Shown one piece after another: positions 50,745-64,000 of a stretch of 64,000 nucleotides of DNA. The first letter of the stretch is position 1. Each line of letters starts with the position of its first letter. This stretch comes from Motacilla alba alba (taxonomy: Eukaryota; Chordata; Aves; Passeriformes; Motacillidae): assembly GCF_015832195.1 (NCBI RefSeq), contig NC_052018.1, forward strand, positions 70,245,666-70,309,665, in the 5' to 3' direction. Both the position numbers and the translations under genes were made by a program. The notes under the pieces were generated by a model. The model searched no databases. It was not told the DNA's origin and saw only the letters and a program-made list of their open reading frames with translations.

Positions 50745-51294
50745 TGTGGGAATCCATAAAATCAGAGGGTTTTGGGAAAGCTGCAAAGGGCAGGCCTCAG
50801 AGACAGCAGAGCTGTGATTAGAGCTAAGCAGTAACCATGAGATAGATCAGCAGAAAAGTTATGTAAAAAGTAGAAAAGTAAGGAACAAATAGAACAATGG
50901 TCTGTGTATTAACGCTTGTCTAGAATAACTCCCTAAGCTACAGAAAAGTATCTCTAGTGAGATATTAGGAAGTTCTAAGCTTAATAATGGAGCTCTGTGC
51001 ATTGTGTTTTAAGGCTTACAAGCAGGTATTGTGTTTGAAATAAGCAAGCATTGTTTTAACCAAAGGTATGTGTGCTTCTAGTGATTGGATAGAACTACTG
51101 TCAATATGCTTTTGCTTTGTGTGATTGGTCAAAAAACTTTTAAAGTAAGTTGTAACATTAAGTTCTGTCTGCTGCCTGGGATGTGAGCTGCTGGTGTCTT
51201 CCCATTGTCATGACCATGTAATGAGACTGATGCTGGAAAATAAAACAGCTCGAGGCGCGTTCCTAGCAGTCCTGTCCTGTTTGTGATTTGTACA
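50745..51294 (+). mobile_element. Endogenous retrovirus LTR, well preserved, 550 bp
   Basis: The element begins TGTGGGAATCC and ends GTGATTTGTACA, with TG...CA ends. In plus-strand order it has CCAAT-type boxes (GATTGGATAG, GATTGGTC), a TATA-like CTTTTAAAGTAAG near 51136, and a polyadenylation signal in GGAAAATAAAACAGC near 51237. A CpG-containing TCGAGGCGCG and a GT-rich CCTGTCCTGTTTGTG end follow. All parts of an LTR are present, so this copy looks younger than the CR1 pieces. The flanking hexamers do not match (TGGGGG versus TAGCCC), and no primer-binding site follows. It is either a solo LTR with eroded or rearranged flanks or part of a deleted provirus. Confidence 0.8.
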
Positions 51295-52382
51295 TAGCCC
51301 CCAGCCAGTGACAAGGGCCGTTTGAGATGCAGGCAGAGCATGAACCTCCCTAAAGGCAAACAAACCAAGGAGAAGGGCTACAGGCATGTGGAGGCCTGGG
51401 ATTGCAACTGCAGGTGCCCAAACACTACTTCCACACAGGGTACCTTCTAAAGGGCTCAAACCCCTATTCCGTGGGGGCTTTTTCATTGTGCCCTGTGTTG
51501 GTCCTCCAGGAGCAGCTCCAGGTCCTCCAGCAGCTCCTCCTTGGTGCTCTGCCTTGAGAGGACACCCTCAGTCAGAAGGTAGTGACAGGCACCTTGGGCC
51601 AAGAGACGTGCAATTTATGCAGGAAAGAAGAGAGGGGTCCTGTCCTCAGCTCATGCTTACTGGGGTGCTCAGGTGCTGTGTCCCCTCCACAGTCCTGTCT
51701 CCTGTGGGGCTGTGGGGTCAAGCAGAGCCTCAGAACATGTCCATATGCACCACAAGCCACAGTGTGGGCGAGGTTTTCATACCAGCTCAGACTCAACCTG
51801 AATGTCCAGCTCCTTGGTACACTGCTGTGCCCCAGCCCTAGGTGGTGATCTTCTTCTCACAGGCTCAGCACAAGTATCGTGGTGTCGCATGTCCCACTTC
51901 TACAAGCTACCACCAAGCAGGAAATGCACTTGAGTTGTTGCATGTGGGAAAGACATTTTCTGTGTGAAATTTCACTCAACCTAAACACAGCCAAGTGCTG
52001 GCCTTAGGAGGAGATTGGACCGAGGTCATATCACTACAGGTGTGCTTTAGGTCAATATATACTTCCACCTTCCCACAGGGGGACATCCCATGCAAAAATC
52101 TCTCCCAAATAAGCATAGTAGAGACAGATCAGACTTCCAGTCTCTGACAGCCTACATTTTGCTGAAGGTTGCTTCATTTTTTGGAACTTCATGAGCATTT
52201 AACCCTAATGTATGACACCCCATGGCAGTCAGCTCCATGGTATTCACTTGGCATCACAATGCGGAGATTTCTTCTCCTGGGAAGTCTCTGGAGCAGCTGG
52301 GTTTGTAAAGGTACCAGAGACTCACCATGGAGGCACGTTCACACCTCAATAGGTTTTAAATAGGGATTTTTAAATAGTGTTT

Positions 52383-52500
52383 GGGGGGGGGGGGGGGGGC
52401 TGTTTTTTGAGTTTTTTGTTGTTGTTTTTGTTTTGTTTGGGTTTTTTTTGTTGTTGTTGTTGTTTGGGTTTTTGGTGGGGTTTTTTTGGTGAATTGAGCA
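52383..52500. repeat. Poly-G run followed by G/T-rich low-complexity tract
   Basis: An uninterrupted run of 17 G (52383-52399) is followed by about 95 bp of T-runs broken by GG, GGG and GTT units (including four GTT repeats near 52450). On the complementary strand this gives A/C-rich sequence and a spurious Lys/Thr/Pro-rich frame. Poly-G of this length is rare and prone to sequencing error and G-quadruplex formation. Confidence 0.9.
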
Positions 52501-55190
52501 GGGACAGAGGAGCGAAGAACCCAATGGACTCCCAGAAGGGCATGGTTTAGCAGGAGGTGGTCAGAGGAGAAGAGCAACAGGGGTGAAGGGAAGACTGAGA
52601 CAAGAAAGGGGCAGTCAAGGGGAAAGCAAGGAGGACTTAAGGCAATTACAGACACTGATGAGGGATCTCTTATGACATTGATATGGGTGACAGCTGGGAT
52701 TTTATGAAGCATTTGAAAGAGAGACATGCTTTTTAGGCATTTTGAGTCTTTTCCACTGCTGTGTGATAAGGGAAATGCAGCTGCAAGAAGGCATATGGCT
52801 CAGATAAGAGGAAGCTAATAAACATATGAATGAACTTTAAACCCAGCTAGATCAAAGGAAAATATTTGGCTATTCTCATAACAAGGGCTTTATCCTTGCC
52901 TTGCTATTTCCCTCAGATAGGAAACTCATCCTTTAGTCCCAGGGCAGTTTAGCCTTTTTTTCTAGGTCTCCAAACAGCACTTGTGAGAATCTAAAAAGAA
53001 AATTTATTTTCTACCTTACACTTTCTTTCAGCACAGCCCTCTGATTCCATTCTAGTCTCAGCTACTCACTCCGCAGCATCACCCTCAGTCCTTCACAGCT
53101 GCACCCACCCCAGGCACCAGCTGCAGCCCCTTACCAGCCCTGGCACCCCTGGATCAGGCCAGGATGCTCCACAGCTCTCACCTTGAAATGGAGAAAGATC
53201 AAAGTGAGCAAGAGATGGACACTTGAGCCTTACCTTTTTCCAGGAGTGAGGCCAGAGCTGTTGAACGTTCATGGATGCACTGACCTGGAGAGTCTGCCTG
53301 TAAGGTTGTTCACACCTCCTGCCCCCACCAGCACTGATAAGAACCACCATCACTCTCTGCTGCAAGCCCCCACTCCACAGCTAAAGCTGTCAGGATTTGT
53401 TTTACCAGGTGGATTTTTTTCCTTACATTTTCATGGTATTCCTTTTAATCTCTCCACAGAGAAGAAACTCCTGCCCTTCAAACCAGCCTCTCCCCACCCA
53501 GCCACTGATTGCCATCACCTACATCAGCTGCCTGGTTTCATTAAGGCCAGTTAGAGGTGGAGCTGCCTGAACCCCAGAGGACACACTTTTTTTCTTTGAG
53601 GAGCTCCACAGATCACTCTGTGCCTGTACACTTCATGTTAATGCAGCAAAGTTAGCAAATATGTTCAGCTAAAAGAAAATGATAACATCTTAAAGATAGC
53701 ATTGAGTATGATTTGGGGGCAGGATTTGGCCTACTGAGGAATATTAACTCACCCTTTGAGGTAATATCTTCTTTATCTGTTGGGAAAAAAATACAGCTTT
53801 GTTTACTCTCTGTTGGTATTTGCCCAACAGACAGTATTGTCTAGTTTTGAAAACACATCAGGCCACACAAAAGAGCTGCCAGGCTCTTAGTGAGCTGATG
53901 ATTCCTTTTTGTATCATCGTTTTCCTTATCTTGGGATCCAGGCTGTCATCTTTAATTATTTTAAAATGAACTGCCACATCTTTATCAGAATATTTTATCC
54001 CCTGGTCACACTTCTATCTCTTCCTTATTCATAAAAGCAAAGAATTGTGATTCATTTTATTTGATTACTGGTGTTTTGCTTCATTGCTTCTTAAATTGAG
54101 GAAAGTTTAAAAAAATATATTCAGCTTGCCTTTATATTCTGGCTCTCTAGTGTGAGTGCCCTTCCTGGCTGCTCAGCTCTTTCCAGCAGACTTTTCTCAC
54201 ATTCTGGATGATGAAATTCTGTGTCCTTCTTCCAGTTTGCCTGGAACTTATCAGCTCTGTGATGCTGGAGAAAAAAGACTCCTGGAGTCTAGAGCAGGTG
54301 ATGCACAAGCCCAGCTGTTCTGTCTGCATTATTCCATTTCTCCTGCTTCATCAACCACAGATCTAATGACCTGGTCACTGTGCCCTTCCCCACCAGCCCA
54401 AACACCCTGGCCCTTTCCCGTGTACACCAATTTCCTTTATTTTAATTGCAGCCTCTTACTCACAAAAATCAAAGTCTGATTTACACAATCTAGTCCCACA
54501 CAGCAAGGGCAATATATAGATAAATGCCCAGGTAGCTACATTTCCATTGGTTCAGCACCACACATGCATCCAGTGATCAACAAAACACAAATTTGGAAAA
54601 GTGGGGATGAAGTAAAATAGGTTTTCAGCATTTTCATTACCACAGACAGAATTTAATAAAGTAGCTCTATATCACGACACCCAAAGAGTCATCCTATAAT
54701 CTACATGTGCCTCTCAAGAGCCATTTATTTAATATTTTACCATGTTAGGCTTAAAATTAAGAAATACTCTGTGCAGAATTTCAATCACATGAACCTGCAC
54801 ACTTTCAATCACATCCTACAAGAGGATGGGACATGCAGGTTGAGTAGAAGTGGACCAAGTGCACAGACTAGGAAGAAGTGAGGGTGGGACACTGGGCAGC
54901 AAGCTTCCCTGGTACAATCAAGAACTTGATGAGAAGAGACCCAAAAAGTGGTGTAGAGCACCCCACAGAGCAATCTGAGCTCCACACCAGAGAGCAGAAC
55001 AGTAAGTGGCATGAGAGCAGAAGCTGAAATGAAAGCTGACAGTGGAACAAATGTTGGTCGGTGAAACACAGGCTGATTATACACCAGTTAGCATTGATTC
55101 GTGTGCCAAGAATAACAGCAGGCACTGCAACAGAGTGGGGGAGTGTGAGGCACTGAGAAAGAGCTCAGCACAACAGAGCAGGAGATGATT

Positions 55191-55216
55191 AAACAAACAA
55201 ACAAACAAACAAACAA
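55191..55216. repeat. (AAAC)n microsatellite
   Basis: About six perfect AAAC tetranucleotide units, likely polymorphic in length. Confidence 0.95.
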
Positions 55217-58200
55217 GCCCTCACCCCAAGGAGGAAATTATTAAAGCAGCATGAACATGGAGCTGCAGCCTTCTTCTGTGGGAAGCAAATTCTGCAGTGA
55301 GCCTGCAGATTAGGAAAGCCCACAAATGGCAGCTCTGCATTACTGGGGGGAAATGGATTGGTGAGAGCTGCTAGCCAGCATATGTTTGACCTTTCTGAGA
55401 AAAGTGGCATAAGCACCTTCATTAATGCCTATGGCAGGGAGAAGAGCCGGCCTGGAAGGAGCTTTGATTTCCGGACCATCTGTGATCCCGCCTGCCAAGC
55501 GAGGGGAAGGCACCAGCCAGCCCGGGCCCTGGCCAGTATTCCTCCTCATAGGCAAGAGAAGGTGAGACAGACACTTCTCATGTGCAGGGAATCTCATTTA
55601 ACTCTTGAGCACTTGGGGACCTGTTGGAAATTGTGCAAACAAAAGACTCTGCTCACTTGAGCAGAGGCGGATCTGGGCTCTCTGTGGCCATCTCTGACTG
55701 GGAGAAAGGGGAGGATAGCAAGCGGAAGGACCCAATAGATTAAACCATTTTAGGCCTTGTATTTCACATGGACAGCCAGTGTTTTGGCATCCATCAAGAC
55801 ACAAGACACTTCCTTTCTTTCTTTCAAGCACACATGGCAAGTATTTTTCACCTCCTTTGTTACATTTTATCAATGGAAGATAGCAAAACCCATCATGCTC
55901 ACTGAAAAAAATATGTGATCATAGGAATATCTGGCTGTTACATACAAATACATACAGATGGGAAGTGCTGTGAAGAAAACACAGATTGGTTGGCCTCATC
56001 TCTACAGAACAGTTTAGTACCGTGACTCACAAGAATTTGTTTGCAAAGTTGGGGTGTACTTCAAGAATTACAACCTCAGGACTTGGGCAAACAGGACAGT
56101 ATAAAAAGATCAATTGGTAGGGGTGTTACCAGCCCACAGAGGTATCTCAAATCACAAATTAGCCCATCTCCCTTCATGCCTATGGTGCAAGACAATGCCT
56201 GTATTTATAATGTATGACTGGGCTCTGTCATAGGAAGAATTAGGTACTCCTGGAACTAGTAAAAGTATGGAATGTGATGAGAAAAAATGTGGCATAATTC
56301 ACCTGGGATCAAAGAAGAGGTTATGTTGCCTAGTGCTGAGATATTTTCAAGCAATGCTGAGGAGGAGGATCTGCTTACACTGCAAAACCCCGCACGGCTG
56401 CTTAGGCTAAGTGCCACAGCCAGGAAAGATGTGATAGTGGATCCAGGAAGAGATATGTGACAAGTTTTCCACAGTGTCATGGAAGGTCCTGGCACTGGCT
56501 AAGTCACCACAAGAGCCTCATTGAGCTGTCAGTGTGCACTTCTCATCAGCTGCCTTTCAAAAAGAGGATTTTAAACAGATGAATGGGAAAAGGGCTACTC
56601 GTGAGTTGGTGTTCCTCTCTTTCTGAAGGGTAGATCAAAGAGCCTGTTGTGTGTAGCTGAGAAGTGAGCTGATGAAGAAGACTTCAAGAAGACTGAGAGA
56701 AGGTTGGATTACATTTGAGCAATAAATACACGAAGAGAGAGGAATTATTTCCATTTAGATATAAGCTGCTGCAAGATTAAGCAGATGAACACTGACTCTG
56801 AAAGAATTTGGAAAGAAGAAGATATATAACTTTCAGAAATAAAGTGCCAGAGCAGCCTTTGAACAGGGATGCTGGGAGAAGGTATTTGACTGTTACGAGA
56901 TGACCTTGTATTAATTTACAGAAGAGATTGTGTGAACACTGGGATGGTTCTTGGGTTTAGAAATGATGATCTAATAGATGGGGTTTCAATTGCTTTAGTG
57001 TTTTTCAGAATTCCAGTCGAAAGGAGACTTGGTCACATGTGTTCGTGACACAAGATTCAGCTGCTGAATCTCATGCTAGGCCAGGTTCCTGGTTATCCCC
57101 TGGTGCCAGGGCAGATTTTCTCTTCTGTGCTTGATGCTGTCTGTTTTGGGTTTGTTTGATCTTTCCTTAGGGTATTACAGTTTTTTCAGCCAGCACCAGG
57201 ATGTTGGTCCAGGTGTGCGGATGCCTCCTCAGTGGCATAGAGACAACTTTTCAGCAGTGCACCAATTTACATCCCCCACTGGCCTCAAAGCAGTGCAGCA
57301 AGCAATTTTACTTGCTCTTTTCCATGAAATTTTAAGTGGCATTAGATAAAACGGGGGAAAACTCTCATGTCTGGCAGCTGGCAGAGCATGAATCTGAAAA
57401 AGAATATGATGAAAAAAGGCACTGCCATTTGCAATTGAGATGTCCTTGCAATTGAGGGGCTTTTTCCTCTGATCTGGACCGAGTCTAGTCCTGCAAAGAT
57501 TTCTGTGTATCAGTAGATCTGGGTTAGGAGAGATCATCTCATTTTGGGGAAAATTTGCCTACAGAAACCATGACTATTTGTAAAGTACAGCTTTCAGTCT
57601 GTACCCTTCCCAAGCTGAACACTAATCCATGTTTTTTTGTTTTATTAGAACAAGAGAACCAAATCCTATTAAATCACAACAAATTGAAAATGTTGCATAT
57701 AAATACTTGAAAAGGTACAAACCATTTACACATAACCAACAGAGCTGTTATTTAAAGTGCATATTTTTAACCCAGGAATATTTCCCAGCTGCTAGTCCAT
57801 AATCTAAATGAGCATGAAGTCTTCTTTCCTCAGCAGGAGCAATACTTAGCGAAAATCTCCTTCAGAACCAGTCTCGGCAGCCATTAAACATGCTGGATGT
57901 GCTTAGCCTAAACCATTTGACAGCAGCATCTCTCAGAGGACTGATAACTGAGTAAGGCTTAAACCTGTTAAAAACATATTTTCTGCCATAGCTTAAATAC
58001 ATACCTGCAGCTGGTATGAAGCCCAAGACTCTATTTGTTTTGAATTTGTCCCTCAAATTGAATTATTAACTTCCTGTAATCCACTTAGCTGGGTTTGAGG
58101 CTAAACAATACCATACAGAAGAATAGAAGTTAATGTTCTGATTTGTGCATGGCCTAGAAATTTTGACGCAAAATAGGCCAAATTTATGTAAAGTTTGCTA

Positions 58201-61200
58201 AATTCCATGGGAATGTGCCCTGTGGCTGCTGCATCAGGGCAAGAATATGAATTGAATCTAAGCAAGACAGGAACTGAAAATCACCTCTGATCTCACTGCC
58301 TGTTCTTGCTTCCTCATAGTCATTACAGAGGTGTATTTGGACTCTTGAGACTGAGGGAGAAGCTCCAGGTCTCACACATGATTCTGATTCTTGGATAAAC
58401 TGTTTGTGTCAATGCTTTAATCTCTGGTAAAATAGCAGCACAAATACAAAGGAGACAGAATATAGTTGCATTTTTAAAGTGTGATAGAGCCATGGTCTAC
58501 CAAGCAGAAGAGTTTATAAAATCATTAAAGAAGAGAAACTGGTTTCTTTCTGAGAGAAGTGCAAAAATTCAGGCTGAAATTGGAGTGGTAATTCCTTCCA
58601 AGGCTTGACACATAGGTTTTCTACTGATTTTATATCTCACATCCAACAAGATGTGAGGTTAAATGATGAGATACAATTAAAATTGCCAGATTGACCACAT
58701 GACCTCGGGGAATGCCTCATGGAGCTGCCAACATGATAGCATTAGCACACCATGGTGCTGCTGACGTAACATCTCTGAAATCATTTTAAACTAAGCCTGT
58801 ATTGCATTCAAGAAGGATGACACTTTCTGGGTTACAGGATGGTGCAAAGAGTGACATAAAGGAAGAAATATAGAAGGAAATTGTTCTCTTAGCTGTCCAC
58901 TAGATCAGTTTGGTGCAAAGACATCATCTTGTTTCTTGGAATTCATTGAAATTATCTTATTGAGGGTCTTGCTGAACCAGGGTTGTGTGCTTTCCATTCA
59001 TCCCTGCTTCTCTGTTCCAGCTACCACCTCTGGGAGTTTCATCCAGGCTTACATTCTGCAGCTGGGAAAGAAAGTCCTGGGAAACCATTTGCCCAGGGGA
59101 TCTATTTTTGTCCAAGCTTTCAGAGTCAGTCTGCTGTCTGTGTACCAATCATCACATTATTCTGTTTAGTCACCAAGCTCACATCTAAGGGCATTCAGGA
59201 CTAAAACTTCTCAAAAAACTGTTTTCATGTTGAGATTGGCTTATGTTTCAATGTATGACTTGCAAATCAAAACCTGCAACTCTTCTTAACCTCCTTTGTG
59301 AGAAGATGAGGTAGCAATACTTGCGCCATCCAAATTACCAGTAGCTTGGCAGATGCTCACAGGGTTTTGGATTGTTTAGAGGTGATTGGATCGTTTGGAT
59401 GGTTTAGGGACCTCACTGCCTGACTCAGGGCATTGCCTTACCTCAGTACCATGGAGTTACGTCTCCTGCCTCATCTTGAATAGGAAATTGCAACCTCAGG
59501 TTGTTATTGCATTTTAATAACAACCAGACCTCACCAAGGGGGTCGCAGTACGAGTGTCCCTAAGAACATCACAGGGGCACTGTCTATCACAGGGGGATGC
59601 TACAGTCCTGGAGAAGCTCCAGTGCATGTAAGATTTTTTTTTTTCACCTGTACCCCTGAAGTTAATAAGAATACATCTTCCTACTCTGTGCAATGCCCTC
59701 CCTGCAAGGGGCTTCACTCTGGACCAAGGGTCATTTATACATTCATTTTTGTTCTCAGCCCCTTGTTGATGCCTGAGGCACAGCCAGGAGGGCAGGAGGA
59801 TTGATGAGATAGCCCCATTGCCCAAAATGAAGTGCTCTGAGATTGCCTGAAGTAAATGTGCAGTTGACTCTTCTGGCAGGTCTGCCCACGTTTCTTCTGA
59901 GCTCTGACAACCTCTTGCATCCCAAGGGTCTGCACAAGAGGCAGACAGCAGGCTGAGCAGATGGACTAGGAGGCATTTACAAAGCTCCTGGCTCTTGTAG
60001 GGTGCAGCAGACTGTGTTTAAGACCAATGTCTCTGTGTCAGACACTTAGGAGCATTTAGGGCAGAGATGCTGCCACAGATTCTCTGGTCCCATGCATCTC
60101 CCCCAGGTTAGTAGGGGTAGGGACAAGTATCAGGTGTGCTCCGCGGTTGGGGAGAGGAATGAAGGGAAACCTGGGGGTCCCCAAAAAGAGGGAAAGCATG
60201 GAAGTAGGGGCACGGTAGCTAATGCCATCTCCCTTTTCTACTCCATGACCAAAGCACAGTCCCTCTGCAGAGCTACCACCCTGGGTACTGGCAGGAGCAT
60301 GACACCGTGGTTTCAGTGCTGTGCTGAAAAATGCATGTAGAAAAACTGGACTGGGAATGAACTGAGCTTTTGATAAGACACTCATGTTCAGCACTCAGAG
60401 GAGCATGGCCTGCTTCACCTACTAAAGAGGACATTTGAAGGATACTCATCTTTTCAGGGCAAGCTGGTAGCTAATATCATGTGGTCTGTCACTTAGCAGA
60501 CAAACACGTAACAAAGTCCTATAGCAATGCTGGTTTTGGGACAATTAATTAGAAATCGTGCAGTTAGCCGAAGAAGACAGGAATTTTTTAAATGGGGAAA
60601 GTAATTATTATCAGGGACAGAGGATGAGAGCTGGGACTGTTTCTGTCAGACCTGGAAATCCTATCTGCTCTAATACTGCAGATGTGTCTTGGCTACTGTT
60701 AGAGGCCACAGAAGAGTATCAAAAGGGTCCTTTCTGCCTTCAAAAGAGAGAAATTAATCTTTTCCCTCCACACTTCCCACTTTTAACAGATTGACTAGTT
60801 TTTTTCAAGTGACACTACCTCTTTGATAATCCTGCCATCAAATTATTCCCCTCCTCTCTTCACACTGCCTTGGGCACTGGCCCCTCCCCAGGGGCTGGGC
60901 TGGAGCAGGCTGCCTGCCCCTGACCATCCAAGTCCCACCATGTCCCCCCTTCAGTGGCCATCTTCGCTACTTACCTTTGGCCTCAGAGCAGCTGCTCTTG
61001 TGCCCCATGGAAGCTGCTCTCCCTGCACCATTCCACCTTTTTGAGGCTGATGTTGCTTGCAAACCTTCCCAGGGCAGACTGCCTGACTCCCCACGCTCCA
61101 CATGGGTCAGGAAAACCAGGGCATTTTCTCAGCTCTCAGCAGGGTCAGCAATATCAGGTCAAGCTCCCCAGAAGAGGGGGTACAAAATGAGGGTCATTTT

Positions 61201-64000
61201 CTTCTTTCCTATTGATTCTTCTCTCCACTGAACATGAAGCAGGAATTTGAGTTAAATGTAGTGTGGATTTTCATTTTTGCACAATAAATTTCAAACAGGC
61301 CTTCATTGTCCCATGCAAATAGCATTAATCTGCAAAAGTAGCCTACTAAACATTTGAGGGACTTTATCCCAAAGGTGATGTTGTACTTCATTACTGGGCA
61401 ATGATATTTTTTGCATCTCTGTTCAGAAAGCATGCCTCAACCCACAGCTGGCAATCACTAAACAAATTTAACGGATCTTTGCCCATAATCAGGAAACCAG
61501 CCCAGAAATGCAGAATTAGGATTTGCAAATTCCTATTTAAACTGACACTACAGTTTGCTGTCTTCTGTTTATGCAAACATGCTAATTAATTTTTGCCCAC
61601 GTGGGGTTGAGATGGAAGCTTTACAGTTGTAGGATAATATGTTCAGATATAATATTGCAGGCCAGGATTCAATCAGTCTAATACTCATAAGCAAAGCAGT
61701 AATACACTCAAAAAGAAAAATAAACCAATTTATTTCTTCTAGATGAGCTATTAGTTTTTATGTCATTATGTTACCATTAGCACAAGCACTGGCTGACATG
61801 CACAGTAGAGATGAGTGAATCATACAGTCCTTTGGTGCCAGACATTGGAAATGGTTTTAGAAATAAAGTGGCGGCTGCAGCTAATGGGTAGGGATGGGGC
61901 TTTCCTGTCCCTTCACCTAGTCCCCATCATTAGGGCACATGAAGAAATCCTTTTCTACTCTCTTGAATCTTACCTTGCCATGTATTGATATGGCCCAGCT
62001 AGGTACTAGTGAGAGCTTAAGGACAGTCAGAGAATACTGTGAGCCATCTTCCTGAATGGAAAAGAGAAATTCAGCAGGTTAAGGGGTAAACCAGTCACAA
62101 AAAAAATCAGGCACAGAGAAAAGAAGTGGCAGTTCTATGTGCTACTCCAGATACTTGCACGTATGCACTACACACACAAGACTATGAAACCCCTGGGATC
62201 AGAATCAAATGGATTTGGGGAGTTTTGAACCTCCCAGAAGAGTGGGTTTCTGTCTTTTTAAGGTAGAGAGTTCATTCCTATCTTTCCAGACAGGCTAGGC
62301 ACTAAAATTAAAGGCTGACCCAAGGCCAGGCAGTGCCTTGAGCCATATTTGCCCTTGGAAAGTTTCAGCAGTGACACTGACCTACACTTCTTCTCATGGG
62401 TTTGAACACTAAGTAAACTTAAGACAGAAAAAGCTTGTTAGGATAACAAGCCTAACTTGCCTCGGGGGCCACAGGAGCCATCTACACTGGGGAAATGCCA
62501 AACCATTATCCTGTTTCATAGAATATATGGTGCAACTGAAGTAACAGAGAGCTGCAGCTAAATGTAGATAAATGGTGAAAAACTTCCATTAAACTTCATT
62601 TCAGATGACTTTTGGCAATGTCCTTGCTCTTCCTTCCTCTAACTCCTGGTGACAGGCAACAAAGCCGAGCGCAAACTGTGTGGTCACTTAGCAGTTTGCC
62701 AGGATGATTTCTCCCTGACATTGGCTGTCAGCCCATGCACCTGCTCCCAGCCACACTGTCCCTCCTCATTACCTAAATCTGTCATTTGGCCCCAAGTGCC
62801 ACCAGTGAGATCGTCTTGTTATCAGTGAAGGCAATGGCCCTGGCAAACCTGCACCATCACCACCAAAATAACTGCATCACAGTCCTCACACTCAGGGGCA
62901 ACATGATGACCTTTGAAGATAATTGTGCTAAGAATTCTGTGATAAAAAGTAAGTAGAATGGTAACTTTGGAAGCAATGAGACTGACACAGTAGGCATTAA
63001 AATAACACACACCAAGTACCTAATCTGCATTAATCAAGATGTATCTTTACAGAAGCAGTCTCCAGACTCTCAAAAATATGGTTTCTGTTTGAAACAAGCA
63101 ACAAAAATTTTTTTGGGCTATCTAGAAGCTTTTTGATATGTACTGCAATACTGATAATAGTGCAGAGAACAGAAACCCCATTTTCTTGTACTGGTGCACA
63201 CTTGAAAAAACATTGCTTCCCATTATAGTAACTTTATTTTGCTTCAGTAGAAAGCAGAATCTAGAAGAATGAATAATGGAATAACATTAGGGCAGTGGTA
63301 TTTTTAACAATTTATCTCACTACATTTGTAGCAACTGTTTACAAAGCAAATTGTAACATAGAGATTCAAGATTTGGCATTAGCAAACAGGTTCTGTGCAA
63401 GTTCCTATCTACCTAGAGGACAGCACTGTCCAAGTAACAGCACATAAAAGGCTTTCCCCTTTTTCCCTTCCTTCCCTTTTTCAAGAGCCCTTTCCAAGCA
63501 AGTTACCTGCTAACTGCAAAGCACCTAACTTGAAACAGCTTTGTGGGAAATCTCCATTTGATCCTGTGCAGGACAATCTCTCACTAACCAAAGCAGAGAG
63601 CAGGCACCTCACTGCAGAATCTCTTCCACACAACATACCTACATTGACTTCCTATCCCTCCTAGACACTGTCATGGATCCAGAGCTGCACACTGGTGGGA
63701 GCTAGAGCATCCTGGGGACTGGTTGATACACACTTGCCCCTTCCTTACATAAGTTCACATCCTGCTCCTGGCCATTGCCAGAGACCAAACACAAATATTT
63801 AATGCAATCCAGAACTGCTGGTCTGATACAACTCCTCTGACATAAGCACTCAGCTAGGGAGGTTTTGCAGTGCTGACATTAAAGCTGCAAACCGCCCCGG
63901 TCTCCGGAGTTACATGCTTAGAAAATATTTCAACCTCCAGCACCCACACAAGGTGCCACTGGTGGACCTTGGGAAGAAACTTTGGGAAGAGAACATGTTC

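Larger units (their letters stand above)
51295..64000. other. Gene-free distal interval
   Basis: No protein-coding gene, RNA gene or further clear mobile element was recognised. Moderately GC-rich patches occur at 51.4-51.9, 53.1-53.5, 55.4-55.6 and 60.8-61.2 kb. The 55.4-55.6 kb patch has a splice-like outline and is listed as a finding. Simple repeats are listed separately. The rest is AT-rich sequence with short chance frames. Confidence 0.5.

Noticed and set aside
62518..62540. TTTCATAGAATATATGG resembling a reversed CR1 terminus
   Set aside because: The following sequence does not match the CR1 tail (no TTGGAAGGGACC), so the similarity is too short.
1..64000. CRISPR arrays, tRNA or rRNA genes, operons
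   Set aside because: No regularly spaced repeats, no tRNA A/B box plus cloverleaf and no rRNA signature were seen. The sequence is vertebrate nuclear DNA.

Overview
This window looks like nuclear DNA from a bird, most likely a songbird. The evidence is five pieces of CR1-type retrotransposon carrying the typical avian CR1 3' end, several ERV-type LTRs, overall AT-rich DNA with long gene-free stretches, and one sharply bounded GC/CpG-rich promoter block. No bacterial, plasmid or phage organisation is present. Most open reading frames in the window are chance frames in non-coding DNA. The species assignment is inferred, because no database search could be run.

The only protein-coding sequence I can support is the 5' end of one minus-strand gene at about 8.7-9.3 kb, inside a CpG island (about 8470-9905). 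Two coding exons fit together. Exon 1 (9213-9265) starts at an ATG and ends at a GTGAGT donor. Exon 2 (8715-8944) follows a strong acceptor and ends at another GTGAGT donor. Joined, they give a continuous 94-residue N-terminus. I do not recognise the protein. The rest of the gene must lie at lower coordinates: 1-8714 would be its second intron or beyond, and I could not identify another exon there. GC boxes near 9.65 kb suggest a TATA-less promoter firing leftwards.

From 9.9 kb to 64 kb I see no convincing protein-coding gene. The DNA is AT-rich intergenic sequence with repeats. There are CR1 pieces at 18.4 kb, 25.0-25.4 kb and 35.2-35.6 kb. There are LTRs at 32.2 kb (minus), 35.24-35.56 kb (minus, inserted into a CR1), about 49.3-49.7 kb (plus, probable) and 50.75-51.29 kb (plus, well preserved). 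There are also short tandem duplications, an AT-rich palindromic block at 44.3 kb and a poly-G/GT-rich tract at 52.4 kb. A few acceptor-donor pairs at 12.2, 46.2 and 47.6 kb could be exons of unannotated transcripts; these are weak calls.

The best-supported unusual structure is a nested insertion. A 313-bp LTR with TG...CA ends and a perfect 6-bp target duplication interrupts a CR1 3' end at 35.2-35.6 kb, which fixes the order of the two insertions. I found no evidence of an undescribed multi-gene system in this window.
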